Part shown: piece after piece, positions 1 to 6,426 of the stretch | Layout: every line of letters begins with the position of its first letter | How positions within the stretch are numbered: position 1 is the first letter of the stretch | NCBI GenBank assembly: GCA_900315105.1 | Contig: OMXX01000055.1 | Location: forward strand, 1-24,286 | DNA: 24,286 nt | Source of the DNA: an uncultured Prevotellaceae bacterium | GTDB lineage: Bacteria > Bacteroidota > Bacteroidia > Bacteroidales > Bacteroidaceae | Reading direction: 5' to 3' | Notes under the pieces: generated by a model | What the model saw: only the letters and a program-made list of their open reading frames with translations | What the model was told of the DNA's origin: nothing | The model's database searches: none | Translations under genes and position numbers: made by a program

Positions 1-135
1 ACTACCGTTGTTACCATACAGAATGGTGATAGGAGCAAAGTTTACGCAGTCTAAATGCATCGGATAAATAACCCGATAAGGGTAGGCGCGTCTGTCCTCT
101 GAATAAGGTATAAATTGACTTAAATAAGTTCTCAT
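1..135 (-). CDS. P-loop (AAA-type) ATPase, N-terminal part, cut by the window edge
   Basis: An open frame starts with ATG at 133-135 and runs off the left edge after 45 codons. The last visible residues are ITILYGNNGS, the start of a Walker A motif (GxxGxGK[ST]) that follows a beta strand about 40 residues in. This is typical of AAA/ABC-type ATPases that begin almost directly with the nucleotide-binding core. The gene begins 74 bases after the nuclease-like gene at 210-1910 and on the same strand, so the two may be co-transcribed. The GK[ST] completing the motif lies outside the window, and the family within the P-loop class cannot be decided. Confidence 0.72.
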   Translation of the reverse strand, partial: MRTYLSQFIPYSEDRRAYPYRVIYPMHLDCVNFAPITILYGNNGS

Positions 136-209
136 ACTAATACTTTATTGCAATTGGAGCTCCTTTTCTGTTTATGTGGTTATCTCACACCATCACCATG
201 GCCCAGGTC

Positions 210-1910
210 TCATTGTTGATGGGTATTTTCTTTAATAACGGTAAGCTTATCTTTGAACTCTGGTTTGTTCATGGCATATTTGATGAACGCCTCTGTATCA
301 TCTCGTCGCCACATTTTCAGAAGTGTCGCATATTTCGGTGGGAAACTCATAGCAGGATAGGTCAGAAGTATATCATATTTGCCACCCCTGTCAATGTCCC
401 AACAGTCATCTGGTATTTTTTGCTTGTTTCCGTTTTCTCCATCAAAAGTACAATTGCCTTTTTCTACAAAAAGATGCTGATACCACTTCCCGGAATCATA
501 GTAATGACTTATTCGTCTCGGGAAGACTTTATTCAATTCTTCCAGACTTACTGTCCGTTCTTGAAGCTTTACCCAAAGGTTTGCTATGCACCATACTGTA
601 TGAGCATTATTCAATGGTAGGTTGCAGACAGGTCGGTCGTTATAATATACCATATATTTTGAAGTATCTCGTTTTGCCAAGGAATCTAATATGCATTGTA
701 TTTCCTTTTTGTCATCTGGTTTTAAGCTATGCATTAATGCACTTAAGAAAAGTTTGTTTTCTTCCCAGAAAGACAGTAGAAGATCTTCTGTGTTATCATC
801 CGAAAGGTTGACTTGATGGATGCCTATGTTTTCCTGTTGTGCAAATTTATAATATGTCCCAGCAAAACACCAGACTGGTTCCTGTACAGCCACAATGGCA
901 GAATCAGTGATAAGGGTTTTATACTCTTCCCATTTGCTCGAGATTTTTGCTGAGGCATCTTCACTCACCGCAATGAATGATGTTCCTCCTGTTGCCTCAA
1001 CATTTGGATAAGTTAACTCATTTTTGAATTCTTCCAAGAAGAATCGTGAACGACTCGACAAGGAAGTCGAATGGAGTAATGGCCCAATGATTCCATCCAA
1101 AATATCTTGATAATTAATTTGAATGAAATGCTCGTTGTCTCGTAATTCAGCAGAATGTTCCTCTTCCAAGTGATGGAAGTCGTCTAACTGAGCAGAGGGG
1201 AGAGGTGTGAGATAGACATATAATTGGTAAACATCTCCAGCATTCTTGTCTGTGCGATGTGTGCCTAAATAATATCGTGTTGTCTGTGAGGCGTCTAAAT
1301 ACTCTTTGGGCAGTCGAGTGTTTTCTTTGTACTTTTTCGCGCCACCCTCCTTCGAGTCTATTTTATTCTCAATAATAATCTGGAGTTTCTTGTTATCTCC
1401 ACTTATATCAACAATATCACAATCAATAAACAAATCGATTCGTTCCTGACTGTTTGAAGCAATTTGGAGAGCATTTACGAAATCAGGATAATCAATCCAC
1501 CCTGTTTCATAGCCTTTTTTATATTCATCCCTGTTATTCTCGCATAGGGCATCGAACACATTCCTGGCAAGAGAGCTTACAGATTGTTCTGTTTCAACAT
1601 ATAATGATTGCATCTTTATTTTCCGGGAAACAATCCATGTTTTCAGATTCTCCGGGATTAAAACAGTACTTCCCTGTTGTTCATTGCTCCGTCGAACCAA
1701 TATATCAAGAAGCATCATCACAGGGGAAGCCGTATCCAAAGACACTTTGATAGAAAAAAGCCATTTCAGAAAAGACGAGAAGGTAGTTTCGCTTCTTTCC
1801 TTGGAGATAATTTCAAAGAAAGAAGGATCATTGTATTTTTCCTTCATCATGAGGAGGTCTTTATCCCCATTGAAGCGGATAATCTGGTTTAGGTATTCAT
1901 TATAATTCAT
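210..1910 (-). CDS. PD-(D/E)XK nuclease superfamily protein (PDDEXK_4-like)
   Basis: This 566-residue protein shows the core of a PD-(D/E)XK fold: ERIDLFID (Asp about 159) followed by LQIIIENKID (Glu 181, Lys 183), the acid and E-x-K pair that bind metal. The early stretch SETTFSSFLKWL (about 40-51) resembles the conserved N-terminal helix of the PDDEXK_4 group, and QLYVYLTPL (229-237) is also typical of it. Such proteins are predicted nucleases, often near restriction or defence genes; substrates are mostly unknown. No signal peptide or membrane helix is visible, so it should be cytosolic. The next gene downstream encodes a P-loop ATPase, a common partner for nucleases of this type. The start is an ATG at 1908-1910. 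The fold call is fairly secure; function in restriction or defence is inference. Confidence 0.75.
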   Translation of the reverse strand: MNYNEYLNQIIRFNGDKDLLMMKEKYNDPSFFEIISKERSETTFSSFLKWLFSIKVSLDTASPVMMLLDILVRRSNEQQGSTVLIPENLKTWIVSRKIKMQSLYVETEQSVSSLARNVFDALCENNRDEYKKGYETGWIDYPDFVNALQIASNSQERIDLFIDCDIVDISGDNKKLQIIIENKIDSKEGGAKKYKENTRLPKEYLDASQTTRYYLGTHRTDKNAGDVYQLYVYLTPLPSAQLDDFHHLEEEHSAELRDNEHFIQINYQDILDGIIGPLLHSTSLSSRSRFFLEEFKNELTYPNVEATGGTSFIAVSEDASAKISSKWEEYKTLITDSAIVAVQEPVWCFAGTYYKFAQQENIGIHQVNLSDDNTEDLLLSFWEENKLFLSALMHSLKPDDKKEIQCILDSLAKRDTSKYMVYYNDRPVCNLPLNNAHTVWCIANLWVKLQERTVSLEELNKVFPRRISHYYDSGKWYQHLFVEKGNCTFDGENGNKQKIPDDCWDIDRGGKYDILLTYPAMSFPPKYATLLKMWRRDDTEAFIKYAMNKPEFKDKLTVIKENTHQQ

Positions 1911-2205
1911 ATCAACAATCTTATGGTTTTAACAGACTCTGACTGAATCTTTGCAGAAAAGGCCCCAGTCACGACCTCTGCTCGGCCTCTGCGTGGTATC
2001 TGCGTGGTATCTGCGTGTGCCTTTCATTGCTTGACTAGTATTGATTTTCTGTGTGTTATGCTTTCTTGATTTAGTCTCTGGTAGGCAAAGCTCTTGTAAA
2101 GATTCAAAATTTGGGTCTCCATGCTAATTTCCATCGATTCGCCTATACTTCGTGAGGTTCTTATTGAAACCAATATAGTAACATTGCGAGAAAAATTCAA
2201 ATCAC
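1911..2205. other. Intergenic region without a recognisable gene
   Basis: This lies between the nuclease-like gene and the DUF2779 remnant. It contains a short tandem repeat (listed separately) and a plus-strand AATCTTTG near 1954-1961 that resembles a decayed Bacteroidetes -7 box but serves no gene in the window. I see no convincing coding sequence or RNA gene. Confidence 0.6.
1988..2017. repeat. 11-base tandem repeat, about 2.7 copies
   Basis: The unit TCTGCGTGGTA occurs twice perfectly and then partially. The bases just before it (CCTCTGCTCGGCCTCTGCG) look like diverged versions of the same unit. It is non-coding. Similar short imperfect repeats fill the intergenic region near the right edge. 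Confidence 0.75.
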
Positions 2206-2380
2206 TCAGGCTTTTTCTTTCAGTTTCTCCCAGACTTTCACCATGGCCCGGGTGTCGAGCTCGCAGTAGCGGAGCAGAGCTTCACGACAGGTGCAGCTTC
2301 TTCCGGTTTGTTTGATTCAGCCGCAGATTCTTCGGGTACTGACAGAAAGCGGTGTAGCGGGATTTTGACAGTTGTTTCAT
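2206..2380 (-). pseudogene. Remnant of a DUF2779-family gene, internally deleted
   Basis: The ATG at 2378-2380 opens MKQLSKSRYTAFCQYPKNL, which resembles the start of DUF2779 proteins (a short LSKS.. stretch followed by a CPK-like motif). This frame stops after 33 codons. In another frame, directly after it, comes EALLRYCELDTRAMVKVWEK ending at TGA 2206-2208, which resembles the C-terminal end of the same family. The family is several hundred residues long, so nearly the whole middle is missing. The N-terminal frame sits 14 bases downstream of a promoter-like repeat at 2395-2469. The family assignment rests on recall of both ends and is fairly, not fully, sure. Confidence 0.68.
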
Positions 2381-2394
2381 GATATCAGATTCAG

Positions 2395-2469
2395 GTTCTT
2401 AAGGTCTCATTAGGAGTTCAAAATCTCCTTTGCGGGTTCAAAAATAATTAATTTCTTTGAAATATTGCA
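2395..2469 (-). repeat. 75-base direct repeat, left copy (promoter-leader element)
   Basis: It matches 23651-23725 at 73 of 75 positions in the same orientation. Read on the minus strand it carries TATTTTTG (2439-2446), fitting the Bacteroidetes -7 consensus TAnnTTTG. Exactly 21 bases upstream is TCTG (2468-2471), one base off the -33 box TTTG. Downstream comes a small hairpin (AGGAG, eight bases, CTCCT) and then the start of the DUF2779 remnant. It may once have driven that gene. A second shared block (TATAGACACAAAGCAGAAAAA) follows on the plus strand at 2700-2720. Confidence 0.85.
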
Positions 2470-2597
2470 GATCTCGACATTATTTTTTTACAAATTTGGC
2501 AGAAACATCTTAAAATAAAAGATGATGGACTGGCCCATTTTGGCCCGTTTGTATTCGGCTGTAAATTCTCACCCCTCGATGACATGATGGTGTGCGT
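2470..2597. other. Intergenic stretch, no gene seen
   Basis: AT-rich sequence between the left 75-base repeat and a tiny open frame. It contains GGCCCATTTTGGCCCGTTTG (2552-2571), whose tail recurs near the right edge (GGCCCGTTTG, about 24198-24207). Nothing coding is recognised here. Confidence 0.5.
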
Positions 2598-2672
2598 TTA
2601 TTGATCTTTTTCCATATAATCAAAGACACCTAACATAATACCTAAAGCAATAGCATAAATCAATGTACCCAT
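2598..2672 (-). CDS. Possible 24-residue membrane peptide
   Basis: The frame begins MGTLIYAIALGIMLGVFDY and ends MEKDQ, then TAA at 2598-2600. It has one hydrophobic helix and a short charged tail, the layout of small accessory membrane peptides such as CydX or KdpF, though no such operon is visible here. It lies 76 bases downstream of the M20-type peptidase gene on the same strand. The upstream bases are AT-rich and there is no clear ribosome-binding site. It could be an accident of AT-rich sequence; the balance of one clean helix plus polar tail makes it worth recording. Confidence 0.35.
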   Translation of the reverse strand: MGTLIYAIALGIMLGVFDYMEKDQ

Positions 2673-2748
2673 ATTCGAATATTGTTAAATTTAATTTAAT
2701 ATAGACACAAAGCAGAAAAAATTCAAATAAGCTTAGTATTTTTTTGTT

Positions 2749-3588
2749 CTATGGAATTAACAGACTCTGTCCTTCAATGGCCTTCTGCGTTTCAGTTTTG
2801 TATATGTGAGGGAAGCGGCGATGCTCGTTGGTGACGAAATGGCGAACGAAGGCGAGAGCGTGCTCCAATTCCGAGATGACGGTGTATTCATCGTCTTTGT
2901 GCGGGTTGTGATAACCTGCAGGGATGTTGGCGCAACTCACACCGATGCCGTTGAGCGTCAGGGCAAAGATGTCGCTGCCCTTTCCAGGAGTGATTGTAAA
3001 TTGACAGTTGACAATTGATAATTGACAATTTGCTTCGAGCAAGGCTTGTCCGAATTCTCCGCTGGCGCATGGAATGTCTTTAAGGTTGGTGTGTATTTCC
3101 TCTCCGCCCTTGCAGTCGGGCTCCAACACATAGAGGCTGTCGCTGAAAAACGACATATCTGCCCGATTGCTGCCGATGCAGCCTTTCTCTTCTCCTACAG
3201 CCATAAAGACTTTCAGACAAGGACACTCCTCCAGACAGCGCAGACAAATCCAGACGCCGTTCTTGTCATCGGCTCCAAGTCCCTCCTGCCGTTGATTTTG
3301 TTCACTCCATCCATAGAGTTTGTCTCCGTCTTGTCGCACCTCAAAGTCATCGCTATGGACCTCCTGCACCTGGTCGAGATGACAGGCTAACGTAGGATAC
3401 CCCTTGAACTCTTGAACCTTTGAACCATTGAACCCTTCACCTTTAACCACATAAAGGTTGCCCCAGCTGTCTATCTGCACCTCTGCCTCGGGTACATGTT
3501 CTCGGATGTACTCGCGGATGAAGCAGATGAGCGGCCACTCCCGATAAGTGGTCGCATGAATGCTATAGAGTTGTTTCAGCAGTTCCAT
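2749..3588 (-). CDS. M20/M42-type metallopeptidase
   Basis: The protein (about 279 residues from the ATG at 3586-3588; TTG codons upstream give a longer frame) shows the metal-site pattern of di-zinc M20/M42 aminopeptidases. These are CHLDQV (His 70, Asp 72), GLGADDKNG (Asp 107-108), AVGEEKG (Glu 133-134), LEPD (Asp 158) and AGYHNPHKDDE (His 227). The nearest relatives would be peptidase T-like or aminoacyl-histidine dipeptidase-like enzymes that cleave small peptides in the cytosol. There is no signal peptide. It is shorter than most M20 enzymes, so the lid domain is probably small or missing. Two in-frame insertions, GFNGSKVQEFKG and NCQLSIVNCQF, come from simple DNA repeats and look recent. 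The start overlaps the end of the upstream channel-like gene by 26 bases, suggesting translational coupling. Confidence 0.82.
   Translation of the reverse strand: MELLKQLYSIHATTYREWPLICFIREYIREHVPEAEVQIDSWGNLYVVKGEGFNGSKVQEFKGYPTLACHLDQVQEVHSDDFEVRQDGDKLYGWSEQNQRQEGLGADDKNGVWICLRCLEECPCLKVFMAVGEEKGCIGSNRADMSFFSDSLYVLEPDCKGGEEIHTNLKDIPCASGEFGQALLEANCQLSIVNCQFTITPGKGSDIFALTLNGIGVSCANIPAGYHNPHKDDEYTVISELEHALAFVRHFVTNEHRRFPHIYKTETQKAIEGQSLLIP
2994..3032. repeat. TTGACAATT-type simple repeat inside the peptidase gene
   Basis: The bases ATTGACAGTTGACAATTGATA and the following ATTGACAATTT form an imperfect repeat of a type common between genes in Bacteroidetes. Here it lies in frame within the M20-type peptidase gene and encodes NCQLSIVNCQF. 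Confidence 0.8.
3403..3436. repeat. CTTGAAC-type simple repeat inside the peptidase gene
   Basis: Four imperfect copies of a 7-8 base unit (CTTGAACT, CTTGAACC, TTTGAACC, ATTGAACC) lie in frame in the peptidase gene and encode GFNGSKVQEFKG, between a beta strand and the first metal-binding motif. Arrays of this unit are common intergenic repeats in Bacteroidetes. Confidence 0.8.
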
Positions 3589-4987
3589 CTTCAACAATCA
3601 ATTCTTCGATTTTACCATATCCGAAACCAGTTTCCTTGAAGTCTTTGATATCTTTAGGCTGTATGCCACGACCACCATCTAATTGTTGGCTGATGATGTT
3701 GGCTATACGATATGCGATGGCCAGTATGCGGTCGTTGAAATTCATCAGTTCGGATGACGGACGTAGCACGAATACGTTCGCATTGGGAACATCCTTACGA
3801 ATCTTGTAACCCAGGTTTTTCTTTAATAGCGGATAGCGTGGAGAACGCAGCATCGAGGCTAAAGCAAAATCGCTCTTCATTGTCTCAGAAAACTGTTTAA
3901 ATAAATGCATGAAAGCCTCCTGATCATTGACTGTTGATGCAGAACCATCCTTCAGACAATCAACTAAATGAAAATCCACCAGATTTTCCTTCGTCTTCAG
4001 ATGTTCGGCGATAATAATCACCCATGAACCATCTGTCACTACCTTTTTCAAGTCAGCAAAAAACTCATCACGGTGAGCTTGTTTCTTGTCTAGAACCTCA
4101 ATGGCCTCTTTGTCCGTCTTTAGGTTGTATTCTGACTTCGTTTTCTTGTCGTAAAGAGGTTCTGGTGAGAGATTATAGAACGAATCCAGTTCGTCAGTAT
4201 CCACCTCTATCTCTTTGCTGATATAGTTGAAGCTGCCCATCTTGGCAAGATAGTAGGTAAACCAACCAATTCCCACCTCAACGGAACTAGTCGTACAGAC
4301 GATAGTCACTTTTGAGTTACGTGGGATACAACAGCCGTACTTCCTGTTCAGAGGGAAATGCTCCACCACGAAACGGTCTTCTGCATCGTCTTCAGCGCTA
4401 TGCGTATCAGCGAGGTTTTTCAAACGGAACTCCTCGAACTTGTTACAGGTATCGATGATATCTTTTATGTCCATCCCCTGCCTTACCTGCATTTTGGCAA
4501 TGGGAACACGCTGCGGCACGATGTTCAGAGTCTTGAAATTCTCACCTCCACCATCAGGCAATTTGTCTAAATATTCACGAAGCCCTTTGTTAAATGAGCG
4601 AAGGAAAGCTTTCTGCATTCGACGACGGAACCCTGTCAGTTCCTCTTCCCGCTTTTCCTCGTCCATCGCATCCGTCAGTCCGGAACCGATGAGACCGGCA
4701 GGTACGGCAAAAATTGCCACCCCCATGATACCCACAAGTGTAGCGATAAATTTGCCAATCGGAGATATCAAGGGTTCGTCGACGATTTTGCCTGGGTCAC
4801 CAAGATATTTCTCGTATGGCCAGATAAATGCATCCCAGAAACCGAAGTCAGGATCCACCCGGCTTTCTGCCAGATATAAGATGACAGTTAGCACACAGGT
4901 TATAGCAACCAAGAAGATACCAGACGCGCATATCTGACGTCGCGTGTTCACAAACGCTGTCTTGAAAAGACGTATTCCGCTGTACAT
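3563..4987 (-). CDS. Channel-like membrane protein with an unusual GDPG filter, copy 1
   Basis: The architecture is TM1 (about 20-40), a pore-helix-like segment (49-60), a filter-like loop YLGDPG (61-66), TM2 (77-103, ending FAVPAGLIGSG) and a long soluble C-terminal part of about 370 residues. TM2 closely resembles the inner helix of bacterial voltage-gated-type potassium channels (FAxPAGxxxSG), but TVGYG is replaced by YLGDPG, so potassium selectivity is doubtful. The C-terminal region shares the blocks KFEEFRLKNLA and YYLAKMGSFNYIS with the paralogue at 6427-7755 and matches no ligand-binding domain I know. I prefer the ATG at 4985-4987 because it lines up with the paralogue; a GTG at 5029 gives 14 more residues. 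The next gene overlaps its end. Confidence 0.72.
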   Translation of the reverse strand: MYSGIRLFKTAFVNTRRQICASGIFLVAITCVLTVILYLAESRVDPDFGFWDAFIWPYEKYLGDPGKIVDEPLISPIGKFIATLVGIMGVAIFAVPAGLIGSGLTDAMDEEKREEELTGFRRRMQKAFLRSFNKGLREYLDKLPDGGGENFKTLNIVPQRVPIAKMQVRQGMDIKDIIDTCNKFEEFRLKNLADTHSAEDDAEDRFVVEHFPLNRKYGCCIPRNSKVTIVCTTSSVEVGIGWFTYYLAKMGSFNYISKEIEVDTDELDSFYNLSPEPLYDKKTKSEYNLKTDKEAIEVLDKKQAHRDEFFADLKKVVTDGSWVIIIAEHLKTKENLVDFHLVDCLKDGSASTVNDQEAFMHLFKQFSETMKSDFALASMLRSPRYPLLKKNLGYKIRKDVPNANVFVLRPSSELMNFNDRILAIAYRIANIISQQLDGGRGIQPKDIKDFKETGFGYGKIEELIVEDGTAETTL

Positions 4988-5038
4988 AGTTTTACGATTA
5001 CCTGAACATCGTGATGTTCTTATTTTCACCCTTAGCTT

Positions 5039-5365
5039 CTAATAAATGCCACGAGATTTACACTCCTCAATGAAATCCTCGATTTTTATATTTGTTACAC
5101 CCAACCCTGCATCTGCAAAAATCTGGTCTATTTGTTGTGATGCAGTTATCAGGCTCTTTTCAAAATCGGGGTTCATTTCCTTGAAGAACTTCTCGACCAC
5201 CTTGGGTTCATATCCGTTCTCTAACAGCAGGATGGTTATCTTTCCATCCGACATACTGCTCTTAAACAGTTCACATAGATTCTCATAGGGTTTTGCAAGA
5301 CTCTTGTTGCAGTAATAACCCAACAGGAAGAACTCCTTGAATTTATTTCTATTCTCGTCTGTCAT
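5039..5365 (-). CDS. Hypothetical 108-residue soluble protein
   Basis: A charged, mostly helical protein without signal peptide or membrane helix. Phrases such as NGYEPKVVEKFFKEMNPDFEKSL suggest a compact helical bundle. I do not recognise a family. It ends 9 bases before the GTG codon and 51 bases before the ATG of the channel-like gene, so it is probably co-expressed with it and could be a soluble partner; that is only suggested by position. The start is the ATG at 5363-5365. Codon use and composition look like the neighbours. Confidence 0.68.
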   Translation of the reverse strand: MTDENRNKFKEFFLLGYYCNKSLAKPYENLCELFKSSMSDGKITILLLENGYEPKVVEKFFKEMNPDFEKSLITASQQIDQIFADAGLGVTNIKIEDFIEECKSRGIY

Positions 5366-5386
5366 ATCATTCCTTTCATTCGTTAC

Positions 5387-5635
5387 TTAAATTTCTTCCC
5401 ATCCTTTCTTGATGTTGTCAGCGATTTCGGCAGCGAGGAGGTCACGAATCTGCTACTCGTCGTTGCTGTAGAGCATATCACACTTGATGAGCTCCTTGCG
5501 GGCAGAGCTGTAATCGATATGATAGATGATATAGGCAGGATAGCGGCCACTCTGTTCCTTATTGGTCTTCCAGAGCAGGAACTTATGTAGCATGACCTTC
5601 TCACCTGACACCTTTTTATAAACATGGCGCTCCAA
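5387..5635 (-). pseudogene. Degraded small gene with an in-frame amber codon
   Basis: From TTG 5633-5635 one frame encodes ERHVYKKVSGEKVMLHKFLL onward to CDMLYSNDE, meets TAG at 5453-5455, then continues in the same frame as QIRDLLAAEIADNIKKGWEE and Ile to TAA at 5387-5389. Both parts look like real protein. A single C-to-T change of a Gln codon would explain the stop. No ATG precedes it in frame before a TAA near 5699, so its 5' end is probably also lost. I do not recognise the family. Elsewhere in the window I see no sign of TAG being read as an amino acid, so a pseudogene is likelier than recoding. Confidence 0.6.
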
Positions 5636-5689
5636 GTTTCCGCTATTATTGAGCGGTCTGTTACGCTCAGGCGATGTGTTTTTGGTTTG

Positions 5690-5714
5690 TGGGGCAGTTT
5701 AATAAGCTGCCCCA
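5690..5714. terminator. Perfect hairpin after the 61-residue gene
   Basis: TGGGGCAG and CTGCCCCA form an 8-base-pair GC-rich stem with a 9-base loop, 9 bases past the stop of the gene at 5724-5909. No T-run follows on the minus strand, so it is not a textbook intrinsic terminator; it may stabilise the 3' end or attenuate reading into the degraded gene. A second smaller stem (CCGCT/AGCGG, 5640-5656) lies further on. Confidence 0.5.
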
Positions 5715-5723
5715 TAAGCACAT

Positions 5724-5909
5724 TCAGAGTTTTTTGATGTCCCAATAACCCGGCCACTGAGCGTCTCTGGCTTTTTTCCCAAACTGACGCTCGCATACAT
5801 CTGCAATTTTGTCTGCGTCGCAACTGCTTAATGAAGTGGATACATGAATAGTAGTACCTTTACGCATTCCTGCGCGATCTTCTTTCAATCGACATTCAAA
5901 AACTGGCAT
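5724..5909 (-). CDS. Hypothetical 61-residue protein
   Basis: A short soluble protein starting MPVFECRLKEDRAGMRKGTT and ending QWPGYWDIKKL. It begins 20 bases after the stop of the 117-residue gene. No family is recognised. Two cysteines and the Trp-Pro-Gly-Tyr-Trp patch near the end are its notable traits. The hairpin just downstream supports a true gene end here. A longer frame in another register (5383-5823) overlaps it but has a Ser/Arg-rich, non-natural composition. Confidence 0.6.
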   Translation of the reverse strand: MPVFECRLKEDRAGMRKGTTIHVSTSLSSCDADKIADVCERQFGKKARDAQWPGYWDIKKL

Positions 5910-5929
5910 AGTAGTAGATTTAAAAGCAT

Positions 5930-6283
5930 CTATTTATTGTCACCGTTTAGCCACGATGATATCAAACCGAGTGTTAAAACTCCGAGAATCTGTTTCAATA
6001 TCCACCAGAGAAATTTAAAAGGTGCCTTAATAATTTTCATTAAGCATCCGTCCTTATTTTCAGAATTGGAAGAGATGGTCTTCTTCTCTTTCTTCTCTTT
6101 CTTCTCTTTCTCTTCCAAACTTTTTTGGTAGGAAGATGAGTAAGATCCCTTTTCTATATTACCATCTTTGTCTGTGAAAACCTTAGCAAAGTATCCCCCA
6201 TCCTCACCAGCTCGATGACTCGTGTAAGCATATTTACCAGACTTATACTCTTCATGAGTAATTCGAATTAATTCTACGGACAT
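5930..6283 (-). CDS. Hypothetical 117-residue protein with Lys/Glu tract and C-terminal hydrophobic helix
   Basis: The N-terminal half (about 1-55) is polar and probably a small domain. Residues 57-68 form a charged EEKEKKEKKEKK tract, and residues 83-110 (IIKAPFKFLWWILKQILGVL and onward) form a hydrophobic, possibly amphipathic membrane helix. This suggests a tail-anchored or peripheral membrane protein facing the cytoplasm. The tract is encoded by three perfect 9-base repeats (6082-6108), a spot where slippage would change length in frame. A 35-base element shared with the TerB-like gene lies 23-57 bases upstream of the ATG. No family is recognised. Confidence 0.65.
   Translation of the reverse strand: MSVELIRITHEEYKSGKYAYTSHRAGEDGGYFAKVFTDKDGNIEKGSYSSSYQKSLEEKEKKEKKEKKTISSNSENKDGCLMKIIKAPFKFLWWILKQILGVLTLGLISSWLNGDNK
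6082..6108. repeat. 9-base tandem repeat, three perfect copies, in a coding region
   Basis: TCTTCTCTT is repeated three times on the plus strand and then fades. On the minus strand it encodes the Lys/Glu-rich tract of the 117-residue protein. The unit is a multiple of three, so copy-number change would keep the frame. Confidence 0.85.
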
Positions 6284-6305
6284 AGTTATTAATGAATTAA
6301 GTAAG

Positions 6306-6340
6306 GCCTACTTCCTTTCTAGCGTTTTGGCTTCCTCTAT
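6306..6340 (-). repeat. 35-base intergenic repeat, copy 1
   Basis: It matches 9729-9763 at 31 of 35 positions. Both copies lie exactly 23-57 bases upstream of a minus-strand ATG (6283 here). It could be a shared leader or regulator site. Alternatively it is the 3' end of a lost gene: read on the minus strand it encodes IEEAKTLERK and then a stop, preceded here by about 13 more open codons. Confidence 0.7.
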
Positions 6341-6426
6341 ATATTTGTTTAACGATAATCTGTAATAATCAACGATTAGTTAAAACCGTTCTTGGGGAGT
6401 TAAGACGTCTTGCTTAGTTGTTTATA

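Noticed and set aside
174..620. Plus-strand open frame of 148 codons
   Set aside because: It lies opposite the nuclease-like gene, which shows clear motifs; it has the Cys/Phe-rich look of an antisense frame.
5453..5455. TAG reassigned to glutamine, as in some phages of Bacteroidales
   Set aside because: It is the only such case noticed; the large neighbouring genes use ordinary stops and there are no phage genes. Gene decay is simpler.
5383..5823. Minus-strand open frame of 146 codons overlapping the 61-residue gene and the degraded gene
   Set aside because: Its product is Ser/Arg/Cys-rich and low-complexity, while both overlapped frames look like real protein. It spans the hairpin at 5690-5714.
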